Part shown: piece by piece, positions 1-10,115 of the stretch
How the letters are laid out: the number at the start of each line of letters is the position of its first letter
Numbering within the stretch: position 1 is the first letter of the stretch
Assembly: GCA_949498985.1 (NCBI GenBank)
Contig: CATECQ010000007.1
Span: 1-64,000 of the forward strand
DNA: 64,000 nt
Origin: Glaciecola sp. HTCC2999
Lineage (GTDB): Bacteria > Pseudomonadota > Gammaproteobacteria > Enterobacterales > Alteromonadaceae
Direction: 5' to 3'
The notes under the pieces: model-generated
What the model was told of the DNA's origin: nothing
Databases searched by the model: none
What the model saw: only the letters and a program-made list of their open reading frames with translations
Position numbers and translations under genes: made by a program

Positions 1-1475
1 CGTCCCCACTCCTTCCCACCCATTTCTACCAACCTAGACGAAGCTCGTCGAAAAGAAAAAGCGAGATCATTAGCGGACGAAAATTGTGCCAGTGACACGC
101 CTACTCTACCGGTCGCCGACCACTCATAATATTCTCCCTCTTTGGTGCGGATCATGGTAGTAGCAAAGGAACTCGAGTTGCCTCCCTTTTCATTAACAAT
201 CAATTCTTCGTCTCCGTCAGTGGTCTGGACTTGCGCTTCAAAATCAACAAACAATTCGTCGAGCGGAACCTGTGCTGCCAGTACCAAACGGGTCCGAGAT
301 TCATAACAGGCGTCAACAAGAGTCACGAATCGTCGTGCCTCATTGAGGTAATTGGCGTCCAGTTGGGGGACACCGTCCATGATGAGAACCGGAAATCGGC
401 GGCAAAGGGAAATATAATCAGCCGCCCCGAGCGGTTGATAGCACAACTCGGAAAAGTGAAACCAAGCGCACCGATCATTCATTCTGGCGACTTGTACGGT
501 GCGACCAAAGAGGACGGGAATGCTCTCGGCCTGGGTTACGGACGTAGTGTCACCCAATATTTCTTCCAACTGCGTGTGTATGTTGTTATTGATATTATTA
601 TCGCAACGAAAATCATTCTTTGACCAAAAATAGGATTGACCACCTGCTTGGGTTTCAAGTCTATAATCCTTGCCGAGATCCTCCATACAGATAATGTCGG
701 ACGTGTGTTTTAACAGGTCAATGAACGGCAAAAAGAGAGACCGGTTTATGCCTCCCTCATACAAGGCATCGGGGGATCGATTCGAAGTGGCCACCACTAC
801 GACATTCAAATCCAATAAAAATAAAAACAGTCGCTTCAAAATCATAGCATCGGCAATGTCTGTCACTTGAAACTCATCGAAACACAGGAGTTGGGATTCG
901 TGTGCTAATTGTTGCGCAATAATGGGAATCGCATCACCTTGTGGGTGTTTCTGTTTGTAAACATAAATTCGATGATGAACGTCTAGCATGAATTCATGAA
1001 AGTGGACGCGGCGTTTGGTAATCTTGACGTGTTTGTGAGGGTCATTATTACAGCAAGAACCATCATCCGGAACATTAACCGACGCGTAAAAGAGATCCAT
1101 TAGAAAGCTCTTGCCGACCCCAACCGATCCGTGAATGTACATGCCTCGAGGTGGTGGACCAAAATACCAAAAATGAAACTTCTTTCGAAGAAAGGACTGC
1201 ATGCGCGCCTGGAATCGTGACAATAATAGTAACAGTGGACTGCTGTTTGCAGAGTTGCTCTGTGTAGGATATTTGCTGTGAATGAATACTTTTGGTAGCG
1301 AAGCGATAGACTCATTCAGGGCATCGAATTTTGCCACCAGAGCGAGTTGCGCGTCATCACGTCGCACCTCTCCAGCGTTCACTTTCAGTTCATAAGCCTT
1401 TGTCACAGGGCCTGTCGAGAAGCACCGCCGAGCGACGCGATGTTTTGCTATCAACTTCTTCATCATCGTCTGCAT
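1..1475 (-). CDS. Eukaryote-type AFG1/LACE1 mitochondrial ATPase (3' end off window)
   Basis: I translated this frame by hand; it is open from an ATG at 1475 to the window edge, about 491 codons, with a stop codon just upstream of the ATG. The protein has a P-loop GSVGVGKS, a Walker B CFDEFQVTD followed by IADAMILKRLF, the sensor-like ATSNRSPDALYEGG, and a C-terminal FRRASSRLVEMG typical of AFG1. The N-terminus (MQTMMKKLIAKHRVARRCFS) is basic and arginine-rich, like a mitochondrial presequence. AFG1 proteins are mitochondrial inner-membrane AAA-type ATPases; the bacterial relative is ZapE. The wording of the motifs fits eukaryotic AFG1 better than ZapE, and base composition is GC-richer than the rest of the window. 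No intron is evident. Likely contaminant or chimeric DNA, less likely a transferred gene. Only the last few residues are missing. Confidence 0.85.
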   Translation of the reverse strand, partial: MQTMMKKLIAKHRVARRCFSTGPVTKAYELKVNAGEVRRDDAQLALVAKFDALNESIASLPKVFIHSKYPTQSNSANSSPLLLLLSRFQARMQSFLRKKFHFWYFGPPPRGMYIHGSVGVGKSFLMDLFYASVNVPDDGSCCNNDPHKHVKITKRRVHFHEFMLDVHHRIYVYKQKHPQGDAIPIIAQQLAHESQLLCFDEFQVTDIADAMILKRLFLFLLDLNVVVVATSNRSPDALYEGGINRSLFLPFIDLLKHTSDIICMEDLGKDYRLETQAGGQSYFWSKNDFRCDNNINNNIHTQLEEILGDTTSVTQAESIPVLFGRTVQVARMNDRCAWFHFSELCYQPLGAADYISLCRRFPVLIMDGVPQLDANYLNEARRFVTLVDACYESRTRLVLAAQVPLDELFVDFEAQVQTTDGDEELIVNEKGGNSSSFATTMIRTKEGEYYEWSATGRVGVSLAQFSSANDLAFSFRRASSRLVEMGGKEWG

Positions 1476-1681
1476 ATGGAACCAATCAACTTATAAATAT
1501 GATAGTACGGTACGCTAGATTTCTGAATGGAGATCAATAGAGGCAAAGGTGCACCAATAAATATGGCGCAGATTCAACGAACAACAGAACAAAGTGGACA
1601 ATAACTAATATTTGTTAATTCATTTAATAACGCTTTGACATTTTCACTCTAATCCCATTTTTTATTGATCATCATACCTAA
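1476..1681. other. Junction zone between eukaryote-like and bacterial DNA
   Basis: No credible gene. The upstream side of the AFG1-like gene lies here, and composition drifts to the AT-rich character of the bacterial part by about 1,590-1,680. I see no insertion sequence, terminal repeat or tRNA that would explain an integration event, which favours an assembly join somewhere in this gap. The exact breakpoint cannot be fixed by eye. Confidence 0.4.
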
Positions 1682-2857
1682 TTACTCAACCGCACTTAGA
1701 ATCGTTTGGTACATTTCTTGGCGAAGCCGTTTTTCTAAAGCTGGCGCAGCACTTGACCAACTACTATTCACCGCTATCACGAGCTGGGCCTCTGGATGAA
1801 TATAGATACCTTGACCAAAAATACCACGCCCTTGAAAACTGCCATCATCCCAAGTCCACCATTGATAGCCATAGCCACGCCCTTCTTGACCAATATCAGC
1901 TTGCTTAGTCGTCGCCTTTGCAAACCATCCTTCTGGGACAATTGATTCGCCATTAATCATTGCACCATCCAAGACAAATTGACCAAATCGAGCGTAATCT
2001 TTTGTACTAGCTTGAATACAACACCCACTAATTTCATGTTCAGTAGGACCGAGCACCCATGTCGCGTCTTGCTCTACTCCAATCTTTGACCACACAGTGT
2101 CGGATAAATAACTCGATAATGTTTGCCCTGTAGCTTGACTCACTAGTAATCCAATCAAATTCGTTTCACCTGTACTATATAACCAGCGCTCTCCTGCCGG
2201 CACAGCACGTTCGAGTTCACGCATATAACTGGCAGTAATATCGACGCCATCAATGGGCTGGGTAAAATTAAACTTAGACACGTCTGAATTTGGATCCGAA
2301 TAATCCTCATTCCATGCGACACCAGAGGTCATAGTTAACAACTGTTCGACTGTGACATCATCATAAGCACTTCCACTCATAGAAGGAATATAGTCAGTGA
2401 CCTTATCGTCTAGGCTCTTAATATGTCCCTGTTTGATCGCTGCACCTACCATAGTCGAAGTAAATGATTTAGCGACAGAAAAACTCGTCCACTTACTATC
2501 CGGGGTAAATCCTAGTCCATATCCTTCATAAATCAGTTGTCCTTTATGAAGTACCACTAAACTGCCAATGGATTGTTCATCAAAAAAGCGCTTAATTTTT
2601 TCATCACTCAATGCCAAAGCAGGACCATTCTTTAACGGCGCCACATGAGGGCCTTTAGCAATAATACGCTGGGGTAAAATACTGACTTTGTGGATAGATT
2701 GAAACCCCGCATTTCGCTGTGCTTGATTCCAAAAAAGGACATTTTGGTCTTTGGGTGGATCGAGAATCAATACTTTTACATGGGGATCAATATTCACCCA
2801 CAGTAAGACAATAATTGCGACAATACTTGAAGTTATAATCAACAGCCATTTTTTCAT
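1682..2857 (-). CDS. Serine hydrolase of the beta-lactamase / class C family
   Basis: 391 residues with an N-terminal membrane anchor or signal (about residues 4-21) and a beta-lactamase-like fold after residue 80. The catalytic SxxK motif is S127-V-A-K130, and Y227-S-T is the usual tyrosine motif of this family. Members include esterases, D-aminopeptidases and penicillin-binding-like proteins, so substrate cannot be read from sequence; it probably acts in the periplasm. It is the last gene of a three-gene minus-strand operon behind the gamma-glutamyltranspeptidase and methyltransferase genes, 13 bases after the methyltransferase stop. It need not confer drug resistance. Confidence 0.85.
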   Translation of the reverse strand: MKKWLLIITSSIVAIIVLLWVNIDPHVKVLILDPPKDQNVLFWNQAQRNAGFQSIHKVSILPQRIIAKGPHVAPLKNGPALALSDEKIKRFFDEQSIGSLVVLHKGQLIYEGYGLGFTPDSKWTSFSVAKSFTSTMVGAAIKQGHIKSLDDKVTDYIPSMSGSAYDDVTVEQLLTMTSGVAWNEDYSDPNSDVSKFNFTQPIDGVDITASYMRELERAVPAGERWLYSTGETNLIGLLVSQATGQTLSSYLSDTVWSKIGVEQDATWVLGPTEHEISGCCIQASTKDYARFGQFVLDGAMINGESIVPEGWFAKATTKQADIGQEGRGYGYQWWTWDDGSFQGRGIFGQGIYIHPEAQLVIAVNSSWSSAAPALEKRLRQEMYQTILSAVE

Positions 2858-2870
2858 TACTGTTCCTTTA

Positions 2871-3575
2871 TTATTTGGTAAATGCCATCAGTATATTGGC
2901 ATGCTCATCATCTTCAAACAAACATTGAATGGAACTAAAGCCTGACTCAGTAGCAATCTCTATCAAAGTATCTTTGCATGCTGGAAAATCACTACCTCTC
3001 ACATGATCATTTAAAATCGTTTTTTCAGTCTCATTCAGTTCATTCCACTGTGTCATTGGTTTAGCTAGATATCGGTCTAAATAAGCTTCGCGAGTTTCAT
3101 CTCGATGTGGATACACATCAATCAAATAAAAACACCCTCCCTTATCTAATAACTGAAAAATATTCTGGAAAGTCAACATTCGCTGTTCTGGCGCTAAATG
3201 ATGTAGCGCAAATCCTGAAAATATGACATCAAATTGAGTGTTTTGCTTAACTAAATCACAGAGCGCTTCTTCAAAATCGTTATTAACCAGGTGTGTTTGA
3301 ACATTCAAAGGCGTCACAAAGGTATGTGCATGCGCGAGTGCATCAGCCGATAGATCGATCCCTGTATACGCATTGATAGCTGTCGACTTTAAACGGCCTG
3401 TAATGGTTTGTGCATCACCACAACCAATGTCTAAAAATGAAAAAGGCGTTTGCTTACGTGTTACAATATCTTGTTCAAACACACTATAGATCTGGTCATG
3501 GCCCATATAATTATGGTGTAAGATTTTTTGGTAAAGCGACCAATGGTGATCAAACATTTGATTATATTCGTTCAT
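2871..3575 (-). CDS. Class I SAM-dependent methyltransferase
   Basis: 234 residues with motif I FLDIGCGDAQ near residue 48, a following acidic GIDLS, and FSGFALHHL as motif IV. These mark a Rossmann-fold methyltransferase that uses S-adenosylmethionine; it resembles small-molecule methyltransferases of the Methyltransf_12/25 type. The ATG shares one base with the stop of the upstream gamma-glutamyltranspeptidase gene (TAATG), so the two are translationally coupled. The substrate is unknown. Soluble and presumably cytoplasmic. Confidence 0.85.
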   Translation of the reverse strand: MNEYNQMFDHHWSLYQKILHHNYMGHDQIYSVFEQDIVTRKQTPFSFLDIGCGDAQTITGRLKSTAINAYTGIDLSADALAHAHTFVTPLNVQTHLVNNDFEEALCDLVKQNTQFDVIFSGFALHHLAPEQRMLTFQNIFQLLDKGGCFYLIDVYPHRDETREAYLDRYLAKPMTQWNELNETEKTILNDHVRGSDFPACKDTLIEIATESGFSSIQCLFEDDEHANILMAFTK

Positions 3576-5386
3576 TACTTTTGCCTCATAATGTGATGCT
3601 CACCAATGACACCTTCACGACGTTTATCAGCCGCCCCCTCTAATGAACCATCGGTATGGCGTTTTATGACACTCAGTCCCGAATTTTCACCCCGTGATGC
3701 ATCTACATCAAAACCGAGATCTCGCATACCATCAACCAATGAAGCGGGCGCGACATCTTTTTCTAAACGCACTGTCTTTCCTCGTGCCACCATATTAGGC
3801 AGGTCGACAGCAGCTTGTGGACTTAGTCCCCATTCAAACACCCCTACTAGAGTTTTCACTGTATAGGCAATAATATTATTACCACCAGGGGAGCCTGTTG
3901 CTAACACAAAGTTACGCTTAGCATCTAATACAATTGAAGGCGACATTGACGACCGCGGTCGCTTACCACCGGCAACAGCATTGGCAATCGGTTGACCTTG
4001 AGCGTCCTTAGATCGAAATGAAAAATCGGTCAGTTGATTATTCAAGAACATGCCACCGGCCATCCGCGTCGTGCCAAATACACTTTCTACCGATGCAGTC
4101 ATGGAAACAACGTCACCTTGATTATCGACTACCACAAAATGGGTAGTACCCTGCACATCATTAGTGTCATCTACACCATTAGATACCGTTTTTGGCGTCG
4201 CATTAAAAGGCCATGGATCACCTGCGACTGGAGTAGATTGAGACGCACTACTGGGATTAATTAGTTCAGCACGTTGCATTAAATAATCTGCACTTAACAT
4301 ACCTTGTAACGGTATGTCGACAAAATTAGGATCTGCAATGTAACGATCACGGTCAGCGTAGGCAAGTTGTTGCGCTTGAGCAAGAATACTCCAATTCTTC
4401 GGATCAGATGCCCCTGTTTCACTAAACTCAGGACCATGCTCTAATAATCCCATAATCATCCCAACGGCCACCCAAGATGACGGGGGAGGTGCCCCGCAGA
4501 TTTGGTTATTGCGATAGGTTTGACATAATGCTTGATGACGAACAGGACGATAAGCCGCCATATCTGCCATTGATAATGTTCCAGCTCGAGGAGACTGACT
4601 GACCATAGACACAATATCACGCGCAATTTGACCGGTATAAAACGACCTAGGCTCAGCAGCGATACGCGCTAATGTGGTTGCATAATCAGGATTAACCAAG
4701 ACATGACCTATTGGATATGCTTGTCCTTGTTCATCATAAAAATAATTAAAAGCCTCTACCGGACCTTCAGACACATGACGAGGAATATATTTGCCAAAGC
4801 GCTTGAGCATACTATGCAAGCGTGGAGAGATCTCAAAACCGTTAACCGCCAGATCAGATGCATAGTCAAATAATCCGGGCCAAGGCAGCTGGCCTTGTTC
4901 TGACTGTGCCATCTCAAGCATCGCTACCACCCCAGGTACTCCGGTTGATATACCACTGGTTTTAGCCTGAATAAAACCCATGCGAGTGTCTGAATCGAGC
5001 ATGAACATGTCACTTTTCGCAGCCATTGGAGCAATTTCACGTCCGTCATAAACAATGACATCTTTTGAAATATTATCGTAATGCACCATAAATGCACCAC
5101 CGGCTAAACCTGAACTTTGTGGCTCGACTAAACTTAGCACCGCTTGAATCGCAACCGCAGCATCAACTGCAGAACCACCTGCACGCAATATCTCGAGCCC
5201 CGCTTGAGTCGCATGAGGATTAGCCGTTACCACCATTGCTGAAGATGAAAGCATAGGCGTTGAGTCATTTAACGAAGGGGTATCATCAAATACAGTTGAA
5301 TACGAGGCTATGCCACAACCGCTCAGAAGCGATGACAAAAGGACAGTAAAGGTAGATACAAAGAAAATAGACCGCCACGAAAACAT
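3575..5386 (-). CDS. ggt: Gamma-glutamyltranspeptidase, lipoprotein form
   Basis: 603 residues, the usual length of the family. It transfers or hydrolyses the gamma-glutamyl group of glutathione and related peptides in the periplasm. The N-terminus has a lipobox LLSGC (Cys24), suggesting a lipid-anchored form rather than the free periplasmic E. coli form. The self-cleavage site is QGTTHF, with the nucleophile expected to be T414, which becomes the N-terminus of the small subunit. Further family signs are GSAVDAAVA near residue 71 and SPGGNNI in the small subunit. It is first in an operon with the methyltransferase and serine hydrolase genes. Confidence 0.93.
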   Translation of the reverse strand: MFSWRSIFFVSTFTVLLSSLLSGCGIASYSTVFDDTPSLNDSTPMLSSSAMVVTANPHATQAGLEILRAGGSAVDAAVAIQAVLSLVEPQSSGLAGGAFMVHYDNISKDVIVYDGREIAPMAAKSDMFMLDSDTRMGFIQAKTSGISTGVPGVVAMLEMAQSEQGQLPWPGLFDYASDLAVNGFEISPRLHSMLKRFGKYIPRHVSEGPVEAFNYFYDEQGQAYPIGHVLVNPDYATTLARIAAEPRSFYTGQIARDIVSMVSQSPRAGTLSMADMAAYRPVRHQALCQTYRNNQICGAPPPSSWVAVGMIMGLLEHGPEFSETGASDPKNWSILAQAQQLAYADRDRYIADPNFVDIPLQGMLSADYLMQRAELINPSSASQSTPVAGDPWPFNATPKTVSNGVDDTNDVQGTTHFVVVDNQGDVVSMTASVESVFGTTRMAGGMFLNNQLTDFSFRSKDAQGQPIANAVAGGKRPRSSMSPSIVLDAKRNFVLATGSPGGNNIIAYTVKTLVGVFEWGLSPQAAVDLPNMVARGKTVRLEKDVAPASLVDGMRDLGFDVDASRGENSGLSVIKRHTDGSLEGAADKRREGVIGEHHIMRQK

Positions 5387-5507
5387 AACATATCCAAATA
5401 ATCAAAAGGTCAGGTTTTTAATACTACACCAACTCGGAATAGAGTAAAAATGAGAATGCTACTTATACAGAGACCTCACTTCATGAGACGGTTCTTAAAG
5501 CACAGAT

Positions 5508-6086
5508 TTAAAACCGATAACGCCCAGATAAAGCGAAAGTTTCAGAATCAGAGTATTTCATATAAGACGCGCCGAGGCTCCACTGGGCAAAATGACGATA
5601 CGCACCAATTTGATAATATTTTTGGTCACTGCCCTCTCGCCATTTCTGTATTCCTGTTCCTGCAAATGCAACGAGTGATTTAAATAAGCGGTACTGCAGT
5701 TGAGTATTAAGGCTAATGTACGTTGTATCTGTTTCGGCGTATTCATCCCCTCGCTCAAATTGAAAACCAATAGTACCAAAACCTATGCTATAACTCGCAG
5801 ATAAACGCTTGGTTAACGTGTGGTTATAACCCGTTTTAACCTGCCATTGACTGACACTAAAATCAATATCTATTGCTTCATCACTAGCAGTCAGTAATTC
5901 CATTTCAATAAAAGTATGTTCGGTAAGAGATTTGTTGAGGTTTAATTTAATTCCCGTTGCGTTAAATACGTCATAATCGGCAAACTCACGTTGCACTAAT
6001 GACCCTTCGACAAAATCAAGTGCATCAGTAGTGGACCAAACTTGAGTGGATGACAATAACAGAACAGCATAAAATAACGTTTTCAT
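5508..6086 (-). CDS. Small outer-membrane beta-barrel protein
   Basis: 192 residues with a signal peptide (cleavage probably near VWS-TT, residue 18) and alternating hydrophobic/polar strands throughout. The C-terminus ends SGRYRF, with the final aromatic residue used as the BAM signal by outer-membrane barrels. The length fits an eight-stranded barrel of the OmpW/OMP_b-brl class. No specific function can be assigned. It is 121 bases from the ggt start and 71 from the next gene; no clear terminator is visible. Confidence 0.7.
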   Translation of the reverse strand: MKTLFYAVLLLSSTQVWSTTDALDFVEGSLVQREFADYDVFNATGIKLNLNKSLTEHTFIEMELLTASDEAIDIDFSVSQWQVKTGYNHTLTKRLSASYSIGFGTIGFQFERGDEYAETDTTYISLNTQLQYRLFKSLVAFAGTGIQKWREGSDQKYYQIGAYRHFAQWSLGASYMKYSDSETFALSGRYRF

Positions 6087-6157
6087 AGTTTCCTTACGTC
6101 AATGACAGTAAATTTTTTGGATAAATGGGCTAAAAGGATCAATCACTCAACATCGAA

Positions 6158-7777
6158 CTAAATATTAAGTTTATTAATCTCACTGACAATGGCATCCAAC
6201 ATTAGCGGTTTGGGAAGTACAGCATTGGCTCCACACTCAATGAGACGCTCTGATTCATCACCTACCGTCGCCCCGGTTAAACCTATAATGGGTAGCGTGA
6301 ATCCTCGTTTGCGTAATTGTAATGTAAGTTCAAAACCATCACAGTTTGGCATCATGATATCGGTAATGATGACATCATACTGGTTTTCATTCGCTTTAAA
6401 CAACGCCTCTAAACCATCTTCTGCAGTCGTTATAATTGCGCCATGCGGGGTTAATAATTCAGTACTCAATATTCGTAAAATATCACTGTCTTCTACGAGT
6501 AAGATGTTTAGTCCATCCAGGACTTGAGCATTGTCCATTGCAATCTTATCTCGTACAGCTGAATCTATTTCTTGTTGTTCTGACTGCTCTAATACAAACG
6601 ACAGCTCAAAGTTACTCCCATGTTCGCCTGTTTGAGAGTAACGAATATCCCCTTCTTCCATCTGTAAGGCAATTTGTTTACATAAATATAACCCTAAACC
6701 AGTTCCATCAGTGGATATATTTCCCCGCTCAAAGGCCTCAAACATTTTGGCTTGAAAAATTTCGTCAATTCCAATCCCATCATCAATGACATTCACTTTA
6801 AAGCGCGTTTTACCGTTCCCTATATTTTGGGTCGTTTTAACCAAAGTAATGGTTTGTGCACCGCTATGTAAGATGGCATTTTTCAGTAAATTTTGAATGA
6901 TTTGTATAATGGCTTTGGTCGAGCCTTTATGTAGACCATTTTTCTGAAAATCAAAGTCAATGGTAATATTATGTGCTTGCGCAAGGTATCGCAGCCCTTC
7001 GATAGCTAGCTCTAACGCATCGTGGACATAAAAATACTCCGTTCGCTGATAATAGGACAGCGCATTTTTATTGGTCGCGGCTTTCATATCATCAAGTACG
7101 GCTAACATATGCGATGAAAGGCGTTTGAGCTCTTCGATATTATCTGGACTGTGTTTTTTCTTCTCGACATCTAACAACATGTCGATCGTCGCTGCTGGCG
7201 TTCTTAATTCATGACCAATGGTGCCATATATGCGTTCGTTTGTGTCAATATCTATACTGAGTCTCTTAATCAGCGTGTCAGTTAATTTTTTTAAATAATA
7301 CGTAATGAACGTCACTAATAAGCTCATCACTAATAAGCGCGCAGCGATAGCCGAATCGTAAGGGGAATCTAATAGAAATACTTGTGCAGATAATGTCCCT
7401 AAAATAAAGTAAATGACTAACCATTTAATAATACGATTGCGAACCGCAACGACTGCTAACATTAACCAAAGTGGAGCCAACGTTAGAGGGAGTACCTCAT
7501 TTAGATAAGTGAGTATTGGAAAAAACGGAGTTATCAATAAGACTAATCCATTGAATAATGTATCAGTATGTCTTTTGGATATTAATGTTATAAATGCACA
7601 TACCATCACCACTAGGGCTGCAATAATAGCTGTAATTTCATCCGCGGCCTCTGTCAGCAACAAAACCAACATATTTAATGCACAGAATGCGATAAGACTA
7701 AAACTGACATATTGGCGTAATTTAACATCGATGGATTGAAGCAATTGTTTGGACTTCATATTGGCTTTGACACTCAA
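6158..7777 (-). CDS. Hybrid histidine kinase with 6-TM sensor and C-terminal receiver
   Basis: 539 residues if the GTG at 7777 is used; an ATG at 7759 is an alternative. Residues 22-165 form about six membrane helices with no large periplasmic domain. The HisKA H-box is IGHELRTP with H189; the HATPase N-box is NLLKNAILHS, with G-boxes DDGIGID and GTGLGLYL. A receiver follows from about 424, with ILLVEDS, phospho-acceptor D473 (ITDIMMPN) and the conserved lysine in LPKPL. It presumably senses a membrane or lipid-soluble signal. No partner response-regulator gene lies beside it. Divergent from ygiQ. Confidence 0.9.
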   Translation of the reverse strand: MSVKANMKSKQLLQSIDVKLRQYVSFSLIAFCALNMLVLLLTEAADEITAIIAALVVMVCAFITLISKRHTDTLFNGLVLLITPFFPILTYLNEVLPLTLAPLWLMLAVVAVRNRIIKWLVIYFILGTLSAQVFLLDSPYDSAIAARLLVMSLLVTFITYYLKKLTDTLIKRLSIDIDTNERIYGTIGHELRTPAATIDMLLDVEKKKHSPDNIEELKRLSSHMLAVLDDMKAATNKNALSYYQRTEYFYVHDALELAIEGLRYLAQAHNITIDFDFQKNGLHKGSTKAIIQIIQNLLKNAILHSGAQTITLVKTTQNIGNGKTRFKVNVIDDGIGIDEIFQAKMFEAFERGNISTDGTGLGLYLCKQIALQMEEGDIRYSQTGEHGSNFELSFVLEQSEQQEIDSAVRDKIAMDNAQVLDGLNILLVEDSDILRILSTELLTPHGAIITTAEDGLEALFKANENQYDVIITDIMMPNCDGFELTLQLRKRGFTLPIIGLTGATVGDESERLIECGANAVLPKPLMLDAIVSEINKLNI

Positions 7778-7932
7778 ACCCCAGTGAAAAAAGTGATGAT
7801 ATATATTGATATTATTGTATTAAAGTACAATAAAACATCCTCATTGACAATCATTAAGCGTGATCGCGCACCTCAGTACCTAGTCATTCAAAACTCTGGT
7901 ATCATACGCCTTCCTCATTAAGGGTAATATTT

Positions 7933-10089
7933 ATGCAAGCAACTATAAAAGCAGACCGTAGTCTTTTCTCTTACCCTAAATATTGGGCACATTGTTATGG
8001 AACTGCCCCATTTTTACCCATGTCCCGCGCAGAAATGGATGAATTGGGCTGGGATAGCTGCGATATCATACTTGTCACCGGTGATGCCTATGTCGACCAC
8101 CCTAGTTTTGGTATGGCTGTTATTGGGCGCTTATTAGAGTCACATGGTTTTCGTGTGGGGATCATTTCTCAGCCCGATTGGCACTCCAAAGATGACTTCA
8201 TGCAACTGGGTGAACCTAACCTGTATTTTGGTGTAACAGCCGGCAACATGGATTCTATGATCAACCGTTATACCGCCGATAAAAAATTGCGACATGATGA
8301 TGCATACACAGCGGGAAATATTGGCGGGAAACGACCAGATCGCGCAGTAACTGTGTATACCCAACGATGCAAAGAAGCCTTCAAACATATTCCTGTCATT
8401 ATAGGTGGCATTGAAGCGAGTTTACGCCGCATTGGTCACTATGATTATTGGTCAGAGAAAATTCGCCGTTCGGTGTTGTTCGATTCAAAAGCCGATTTAT
8501 TAATGTTTGGTAATGCTGAACGCCCACTAATTGAAGTCACACATCGCCTGGCGGCGGGTGAAAATATTAAAGATATCACGGATATTCGTGGAACGGGGAT
8601 CATTGTCAAAGAAGCGCTACCCGATTGGCAAGGAGTGGATTCCACCTCATTAGATAAAATTGGTAAAATAGAGCCTATTTTGTCACCCTATGTCATGATT
8701 CCAGACTGTCCAACAGATGCTGAAAAAGTGGATCCCGCAAAAGACGTCACTCAAACCGAGCAAGTCGTGACCATTCAACCTGATGCAAAACGCAAACCTT
8801 GGGAAAAAGTGTATGTGAAATTACCCGCATACGAAACGGTGCGTGATAACAAAATGCTGTACGCTCATACTAGCCGCATCTTTCACCAAGAAACGAATCC
8901 TGGCTGTGCTCGTGCTTTAATGCAGCGCCACGGCGATCGTCATATTTGGTTAAATCCACCCGCTATGCCATTAGAAACCGATGAAATGGACGCGGTTTTT
9001 GGAATGCCTTATCAACGTGTGCCTCACCCTGTATATGGGGATAAAAAAATACCTGCTTATGACATGATTAAATTCAGTGTGAATATCATGCGCGGTTGTT
9101 TTGGTGGTTGTACTTTCTGCAGTATTACAGAACATGAAGGACGAATTATCCAAAGTCGTTCGGAAAAGTCTATCTTAAGAGAAATAGAAGAAATCCGCGA
9201 TACTGTTCCTGGCTTTACTGGCGTAATTTCAGATTTAGGTGGGCCTACCGCCAACATGTATAAATTAAGATGTCAAAGCCCGAAAGCAGAAGCAACGTGT
9301 CGACGACCTTCTTGCGTCTATCCATCTATTTGTGCTCATATGGATACAGACCATACCCCAACAATAAACTTATATCGAAAAGCGCGTGACTTGAAAGGCA
9401 TTAAGAAAATCTTGATTGCTTCGGGTGTACGTTATGATTTAGCCGTTGAAGATCCTAACTACGTCAAAGAATTGGCAAAACACCACGTCGGTGGGTATTT
9501 AAAGATCGCACCAGAACATACTGAAGACGGTCCGTTAACCAAAATGATGAAACCCGGAATGGGCAGTTATTATCAATTCAAAGAGTTGTTTGATAAATTT
9601 TCCAAAGAAGCCGGGAAAGAACAATATTTAATCCCCTACTTCATCGCCTCGCACCCAGGTACCAGTGATGAAGATATGTTGGAACTCGCCATTTGGCTCA
9701 AAGAGAACAAGTTCAAACTCGACCAAGTACAAAATTTTTATCCATCCCCTATGGCAACTGCTACTACGATGTATCACACCGAAGTGAATTCATTACGTAA
9801 AGTCACCAAAGAATCTGAAGAAGTGATCAGTGCGAAAGGTGAAATTCAAAGACGCCTGCACAAAGCAATGCTTAGGTATCATGATCCGAAGAACTTTGCT
9901 CAAATTCGTAAAGCGCTGGAAAAAATGGGTCGAACGGATTTAATTGGCCGCGGCCCCAATCATTTAGTGCCACCAGAATCGGCACAAGAACGACAACAAA
10001 AAGCGAAAAAGCCACATAAAGGCGAACGCGCAATGACTAAACATACCGGTTTTAAATACGGTAAGAAACAGACTTCAACACGACCATAA
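7933..10089 (+). CDS. ygiQ: YgiQ-family radical SAM protein
   Basis: 718 residues, matching the UPF0313/YgiQ family. The N-terminal half has the B12-binding-like region typical of the family; the radical SAM cluster motif is C389-FGG-C393-TF-C396, which binds a 4Fe-4S cluster. The C-terminal segment is basic ([13 protein letters not shown]). Biochemical function is unresolved in the family. The start is the ATG at 7933 with AAGGG at good spacing. The HopJ-thioesterase gene follows after 26 bases and may be cotranscribed. Confidence 0.93.
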   Translation: MQATIKADRSLFSYPKYWAHCYGTAPFLPMSRAEMDELGWDSCDIILVTGDAYVDHPSFGMAVIGRLLESHGFRVGIISQPDWHSKDDFMQLGEPNLYFGVTAGNMDSMINRYTADKKLRHDDAYTAGNIGGKRPDRAVTVYTQRCKEAFKHIPVIIGGIEASLRRIGHYDYWSEKIRRSVLFDSKADLLMFGNAERPLIEVTHRLAAGENIKDITDIRGTGIIVKEALPDWQGVDSTSLDKIGKIEPILSPYVMIPDCPTDAEKVDPAKDVTQTEQVVTIQPDAKRKPWEKVYVKLPAYETVRDNKMLYAHTSRIFHQETNPGCARALMQRHGDRHIWLNPPAMPLETDEMDAVFGMPYQRVPHPVYGDKKIPAYDMIKFSVNIMRGCFGGCTFCSITEHEGRIIQSRSEKSILREIEEIRDTVPGFTGVISDLGGPTANMYKLRCQSPKAEATCRRPSCVYPSICAHMDTDHTPTINLYRKARDLKGIKKILIASGVRYDLAVEDPNYVKELAKHHVGGYLKIAPEHTEDGPLTKMMKPGMGSYYQFKELFDKFSKEAGKEQYLIPYFIASHPGTSDEDMLELAIWLKENKFKLDQVQNFYPSPMATATTMYHTEVNSLRKVTKESEEVISAKGEIQRRLHKAMLRYHDPKNFAQIRKALEKMGRTDLIGRGPNHLVPPESAQERQQKAKKPHKGERAMTKHTGFKYGKKQTSTRP

Positions 10090-10115
10090 TGTTAACCCGC
10101 TAGGAAAATATTGAT

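Noticed and set aside
1-1475. First gene as bacterial ZapE
   Set aside because: The presequence-like N-terminus, motif wording and GC shift fit eukaryotic AFG1 better; the short frames 231-623, 670-870 and 1331-1540 on the other strand are shadows of it.
1682-2857. Dedicated antibiotic-resistance beta-lactamase
   Set aside because: The SxxK/YST protein is membrane-anchored and sits with ggt and a methyltransferase; the family is mostly esterases and peptidases, so resistance is not supported.
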